This document shows positions 60,615 through 64,000 of a stretch of 64,000 nucleotides of DNA, piece after piece. Source of the stretch: CAYWWY01 sp964580185. GTDB lineage: Bacteria > Thermotogota > Thermotogae > MWEM01. The position numbers and the translations under genes were made by a program. Position 1 is the stretch's first letter. Each line of letters begins with the position of its first letter. The DNA lies in the NCBI GenBank assembly GCA_964580185.1, contig CAZOJQ010000001.1, positions 1 through 64,000 of the forward strand, read 5' to 3'. The notes under the pieces were generated by a model. That model was not told the origin of the DNA, did not search any database, and was given only the letters and a program-made list of their open reading frames with translations.

Positions 60615-62226
60615 GATTGGTAATGATGCCATAAGCTATGTGTTCTTTAGCCGTGATCAATACCCACTCCACATCGTCTACAGTCCACCAGAAAATTTTG
60701 ACCCCTAAAGCCAAAAAACCCTGACGCAAGCGTGCCCGTTTCATTTCATCAAGCGATTGAAGCGCTTGAATCGGGAGGTGCAACGAGAAAGGCCTGTATA
60801 AAGCATATAAATGATTGATATATTCCATTACTGTATCCGGTTTTTGAAGGTTGACTCTGTGCTCCTTTTGTGCTTCCTCTCCAATTAATAAACCACAACG
60901 CGCTTCTGGAATAATCTTTCGAACCTCGTTTAGCGAATCATGAATAAACGACGAGAAAATAACTTGTTCTTCTGCGCGGAGTTTCTTGACCAAAGCTGCT
61001 ACAGGTTGTGCCGATTCGACCTCCTTGAGTTCTATGTTAACCAAACTCCTGTGAACGATCTCATCCAGGACTTCTTTAAGAGTCGGAATCTTCTGGTTTT
61101 GAGCGAGGGAAAGCGCTTTCAGTTCCTCCAGAGTCATCTCAGAAACGAGCCCATCAGACCCTGTTACCCGATTGACAGTGGAATCATGAATAACCATGAT
61201 TTGGCCGTCCTTGCTCATGCGCACGTCCAACTCGACCCCATCCGCTCCAGATTCTAATGCTTTTTGAAAAGCCAACAAGGAGTTCTCAGGATAAAGTTCA
61301 GAGAATCCGCGGTGACCCAGGATAAACGGTTTCATTAGATCCACCCCTGTTTTTCTGCCATTAGCACTCTTATTGGAAGGATTATACCATGATTTTTCTC
61401 TTTTCCAGTATTCCACACCAAATTGTTGCTCTAAGGATGGGTCATACGTGTCTTGAATCGATCGGTTTCGCTTCCAAATAAGAACGCCGAAAACCAACAT
61501 AATAAGGGCAGGAAGAAGCCATGAGCTCTGAACAAAAAACCATCGGATCCAAGAAACCATTACCGTGCGTATCCTCCAATTCGTAAAGAACTCGCGAAAT
61601 GAATCCGGGATAAACGCTTCGGGCCATGAACCTCCCGTTTGATATTGGAAGATGATCTGTCCCAAGTTTTCGCGAAGATCTATTCTTTGGTCAAGAGCAT
61701 AAAAAAAATCGGTTACCAGTTCATAAAACACCAGTACTTGATCCCCTTGGGGATACTCTTCATAGGCCATCAAATTGGTTTCATTCCAAGACAGAGGCCT
61801 TGCAATTCTTTGTGTTTGTCGACTTTCAAACCAACAAGCCAACCCTTCCATAATCCATAGAGGAACATGGATCATTCGGCCGGTTCGTTCGTATTCTCTC
61901 CAAATCCATTCAAAAGTAAACAAATGCATCATCTCGTGCCGGAGCAATTGAGGGAGGTCTTTTAGCGTTGGAGGCAATGCGATTTGGAAAACGCTTCCAT
62001 CAAAAAGCGCTTCAGCCCGGGTAAAAACCGAGTATTCTCGCCGAATTTCAATCTCAACGGGAAAAGTCAAGGTGAATCCCCACAGACCTTCCAATTCTTG
62101 AGTAATTTGCTGAAAATGCCAATCAATGGTATTTCTCAAATAGAGCTGAGGAGGATCGGGATAATGAGGAGCGGTAAATAAAAAACCGGGGACAAAGAGA
62201 ACAAAAAAAAAGAAACAAACTTTCAT
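60583..62226 (-). CDS. Fusion of exported HExxH metallopeptidase-like domain and glycerophosphodiester phosphodiesterase
   Basis: One open frame of 547 aa. Residues 1-20 are a signal peptide or anchor. Residues 90-140 contain H-E-M-M-H (97-101) and the downstream M-E-G-L-A-C-W-F-E with a third-ligand Glu (about 127), as in peptidase MA-type gluzincins. A membrane helix follows (about 245-262), then from residue 298 a complete GDPD domain (H-R-G-F-S-E-L-Y-P-E-N-S, E-L-D-V-R and V-I-H-D-S-T). This predicts a periplasmic peptidase joined to a cytoplasmic GDPD. An internal ATG at 61335 with AGGGGTGG upstream could start a separate 250-aa GDPD. The start overlaps the upstream stop (TAATG). Confidence 0.82.
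   Translation of the reverse strand: MKVCFFFFVLFVPGFLFTAPHYPDPPQLYLRNTIDWHFQQITQELEGLWGFTLTFPVEIEIRREYSVFTRAEALFDGSVFQIALPPTLKDLPQLLRHEMMHLFTFEWIWREYERTGRMIHVPLWIMEGLACWFESRQTQRIARPLSWNETNLMAYEEYPQGDQVLVFYELVTDFFYALDQRIDLRENLGQIIFQYQTGGSWPEAFIPDSFREFFTNWRIRTVMVSWIRWFFVQSSWLLPALIMLVFGVLIWKRNRSIQDTYDPSLEQQFGVEYWKREKSWYNPSNKSANGRKTGVDLMKPFILGHRGFSELYPENSLLAFQKALESGADGVELDVRMSKDGQIMVIHDSTVNRVTGSDGLVSEMTLEELKALSLAQNQKIPTLKEVLDEIVHRSLVNIELKEVESAQPVAALVKKLRAEEQVIFSSFIHDSLNEVRKIIPEARCGLLIGEEAQKEHRVNLQKPDTVMEYINHLYALYRPFSLHLPIQALQSLDEMKRARLRQGFLALGVKIFWWTVDDVEWVLITAKEHIAYGIITNHVETIVKAFD
61381..61389 (-). promoter_or_regulatory. Possible internal extended -10 promoter upstream of the GDPD part
   Basis: TGGTATAAT on the minus strand (hexamer 61381-61386), inside the fused frame and about 45 bases before the internal ATG at 61335. 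It has the same form as the window's intergenic promoters, but the sequence is also simply W-Y-N in frame and the -35 is poor. Confidence 0.35.
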
Positions 62227-63203
62227 TAGGGTTGAACCATCACTCGAAAATAGAGGATGTGCCCAGGAGAAATCTGATAGACGGAGTACTCGCCAGGAAC
62301 ATCGAAATTCCATCTCAGGTTTTGCTGGGGAAACCGCTGGCCCATTACATGCCATATTCCTGAATGGTTCCCTGGGAAGAGAATGCTTTGATTCAAGCGA
62401 ATTCGTTCGAAATGAATGGTTCGATGAACAGGCAACTCAAATTTCATGGGCGTGAAAGCCCTTTCTTCAGAGGACCGATTCCCAAACCGATCTTCCGTAT
62501 CGAGGGTTACGCGAAGAGAGAAAGTTTCAGTAGGAACGATATACTGAACGCTGGTGTGAAAGCTTTCTTCATTAACCCTCCACTCTAAACTGGAAAGGCT
62601 TCGTGAAGACCGATAGCGGACCAGCAAAGGCAATCCTTGAACAACCAAAATCGGCTCCATAAAAAGGGAATAATGCGGATCTCCGAAGAAATACCGATTG
62701 GGGATTGCTGATTCCCGAACGATCGGATACAACCGGTCAAATACATCATGAAGACCAAGAAACTGGAGATATGCGGGGAGGAATTCAAGAAACTCCGCAG
62801 ATTGAATGCACAACTCTTCTTCTTCAACATACCAAGGGAACGGAAAAAACGTGATTTCTTTGACTGAATCAATCCAAGAGTATTCATGATGAGCAATCGG
62901 AAGGATGATGTGGGCTAAGGAAGAATTATTGCTAACGGTAATTCCATGATCGAGTTCGATGATCCAGGGGGGTTCAAAGATCAACGACAAGTTTAATCGC
63001 GGCGGAATGTACGATTTGGAAACACGATATGTCCCTTCTGAGATAATCGGTCCATCTCTTACCTCCAACCCAACCGAATAAACCATCCGACCGTAGGATA
63101 GAAAAGCAATCCCTTTATCTAAATCCATCATTACTGTCTGTGCGAGTACCCATCCAGAACTAAGTAACCAAAACCCAATCAAAACTCTAATGACCTTTCC
63201 CAA
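62226..63203 (-). CDS. Secreted protein of unknown function
   Basis: A 325-aa protein with a signal peptide (V-I-R-V-L-I-G-F-W-L-L core, cleaved near V-L-A-Q). The rest is beta-rich, without a motif I recognise, and has several aromatic clusters (for example F-F-P-F-P-W-Y). It is coupled to the metallopeptidase-GDPD gene by a one-base overlap (TAATG), so the two may act together in the periplasm. Start TTG 63203 is 12 bases from AAGGAGG, a rather long spacing. Confidence 0.65.
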   Translation of the reverse strand: MGKVIRVLIGFWLLSSGWVLAQTVMMDLDKGIAFLSYGRMVYSVGLEVRDGPIISEGTYRVSKSYIPPRLNLSLIFEPPWIIELDHGITVSNNSSLAHIILPIAHHEYSWIDSVKEITFFPFPWYVEEEELCIQSAEFLEFLPAYLQFLGLHDVFDRLYPIVRESAIPNRYFFGDPHYSLFMEPILVVQGLPLLVRYRSSRSLSSLEWRVNEESFHTSVQYIVPTETFSLRVTLDTEDRFGNRSSEERAFTPMKFELPVHRTIHFERIRLNQSILFPGNHSGIWHVMGQRFPQQNLRWNFDVPGEYSVYQISPGHILYFRVMVQP

Positions 63204-63318
63204 AAGAAGACCGATCCTCCTTTTTCTATTCCCTTCTCGGGCTTCTTTATCGTAACCTCGATCGGATCGTCGAACTCCATTTCAATCAGGAACTAACATC
63301 GTTCAATACTTCCAAAGA

Positions 63319-64000
63319 CTATGGAAGAGGTGCAACTTCTCTGTCACCAAGTCTTTGAATGATGGCTTTCATTTCATCTTGAATCATTAGTGGAGTGTTT
63401 CTAAGGTAGTCCGGATCTTCAATGGTGAAACCGATCCCCCCTTCGAGAATCCCCCAACGCTCAATCTCTCCAAAAGGTAGCGTCCCATCATAAGCGCGGA
63501 TCAATACATCAAATATTGCCCGATCTGCGTATTTAAGAGCACAAGCCAAAATTGTGTTTGGAGCATGATGAATATAGTTTGAATCAACACCAATGATATA
63601 CCGGCCCTTTTCCTGAGCCGCTTGAATGGCTCCTACTCCAGTGCCTCCCGCTATCGTAAAGATAATAGCGGCTCCTTGGTCGTATTGAGCGCGAGATAAG
63701 TCTCTTCCTTTGTTCGGATCTCCCCAACTCCCCGCAACGGAAAAAAGAACGTGGATCGATGGGATAACGCTTTTTGCTCCGTATTCAAATGCGGGTTTCA
63801 TTCGTTCCATCATCGCAGGATACACGTCTCCCGCAAGCAATCCTATTGTTGGTTCGGGAAAACTCCACCCATGATATTGCACCATTTGGGCTGCATACAC
63901 GCCGGCCAAAAAAGCCATTTCTTCATCTCGAAATCCCAAAGAAAAAACGGTATCCATTTTTGGAGCGATCCCATCTAAAAGGATTATCTTTTGGGAAGGA
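63319..64000 (-). CDS. BMP/PnrA-family basic membrane lipoprotein (nucleoside-binding), 5' part outside window
   Basis: At least 227 residues are visible; the frame runs off the end of the window upstream of the ATG at 63957 (reading ... I-I-L-L-D-G-I-A-P-K-M-D). It matches the Bmp/Med family: F-L-A-G-V-Y-A-A and later G-G-T-G-V-G-A-I-Q-A and G-V-D-S-N-Y. These are periplasmic substrate-binding lipoproteins for purine nucleosides or similar. The N-terminus, with any lipobox, is missing. The C-terminus is normal and ends 115 bases before the next gene. Confidence 0.88.
   Translation of the reverse strand, partial: PSQKIILLDGIAPKMDTVFSLGFRDEEMAFLAGVYAAQMVQYHGWSFPEPTIGLLAGDVYPAMMERMKPAFEYGAKSVIPSIHVLFSVAGSWGDPNKGRDLSRAQYDQGAAIIFTIAGGTGVGAIQAAQEKGRYIIGVDSNYIHHAPNTILACALKYADRAIFDVLIRAYDGTLPFGEIERWGILEGGIGFTIEDPDYLRNTPLMIQDEMKAIIQRLGDREVAPLP

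Overview
The window is about 64 kb of densely packed bacterial chromosome at mid-40s percent GC by eye. I see no rRNA, tRNA, CRISPR array, insertion sequence or prophage. Flagellar genes (a FliK-like protein and an FlhB-C-like domain), peptidoglycan genes, a TolC-like protein and many secreted proteins point to a motile, probably diderm, anaerobic bacterium; rubrerythrin and an iron-sulfur flavoprotein fit anaerobiosis. A TrmB with a C-terminal extension, a TM287/288-like heterodimeric ABC exporter, a bifunctional-nuclease (DUF151) protein, TmcAL and FolE2 recall Thermotogota. Ankyrin, TPR/propeller and BMP-type proteins would also fit Spirochaetota. The phylum is an inference of moderate to low certainty.

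Layout. Bases 1-5425 (+) hold a peptide/nickel-type ABC importer (binding protein cut at the edge, then two permeases and two ATPases), with a terminator-like hairpin after the binding protein. Bases 5406-11420 (+) hold rsmH, an ftsL-like gene, a PASTA-bearing penicillin-binding protein, an Lhr-type helicase and rsmE. Bases 11445-13536 (-) hold two flavodoxin-like proteins, a DUF177 protein and ribosomal protein L32 behind a clear promoter. Bases 13639-21240 (-) hold a heterodimeric ABC exporter, a tyrosine recombinase, an M24 peptidase and a CPA1-type antiporter. Bases 21549-24295 (+) hold a TldD/TldE pair. Bases 24430-37774 (+) form one long run: gltX, trmB, a DUF4258-like gene, a large secreted esterase, rnc, a radical SAM gene, a TolC-like gene, fliK, an flhB-C-like gene, folC and ruvA. 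A rubrerythrin gene stands alone, followed by a minus-strand ankyrin/SpoU methyltransferase pair.

Bases 40392-52532 (+) hold folE2, a MutS-like ATPase, mrp, a four-helix membrane protein, two TPR proteins (one with a propeller), rlmH, a CBS-domain transporter-like protein, cdd, a 23S rRNA methyltransferase, mutL, plsC and DUF151. Bases 52557-64000 (-) are an envelope block: tmcAL, murJ, an M20 hydrolase, an amidase, an M23 LysM peptidase, a small membrane protein, a cNMP-binding-like/TPR protein, a monofunctional transglycosylase, a metallopeptidase-GDPD fusion and a secreted protein of unknown function, then a BMP-family binding protein cut by the edge.

Most useful observations: (1) the FlhB-C-like gene after fliK has no usable start codon and lies in the -1 frame, so it appears to be made by frameshifting at a G4 run before the fliK stop; (2) nearly all recognisable promoters carry the extended -10 TGnTATAAT; (3) tmcAL seems to start at AUC; (4) a periplasmic gluzincin is fused to a cytoplasmic GDPD; (5) a long G run serves as ribosome-binding site at four genes; (6) TrmB has Cys in place of its conserved motif Asp. 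The exporter has one degenerate ATP site, and the binding-protein gene has an in-frame amber codon at the window edge.
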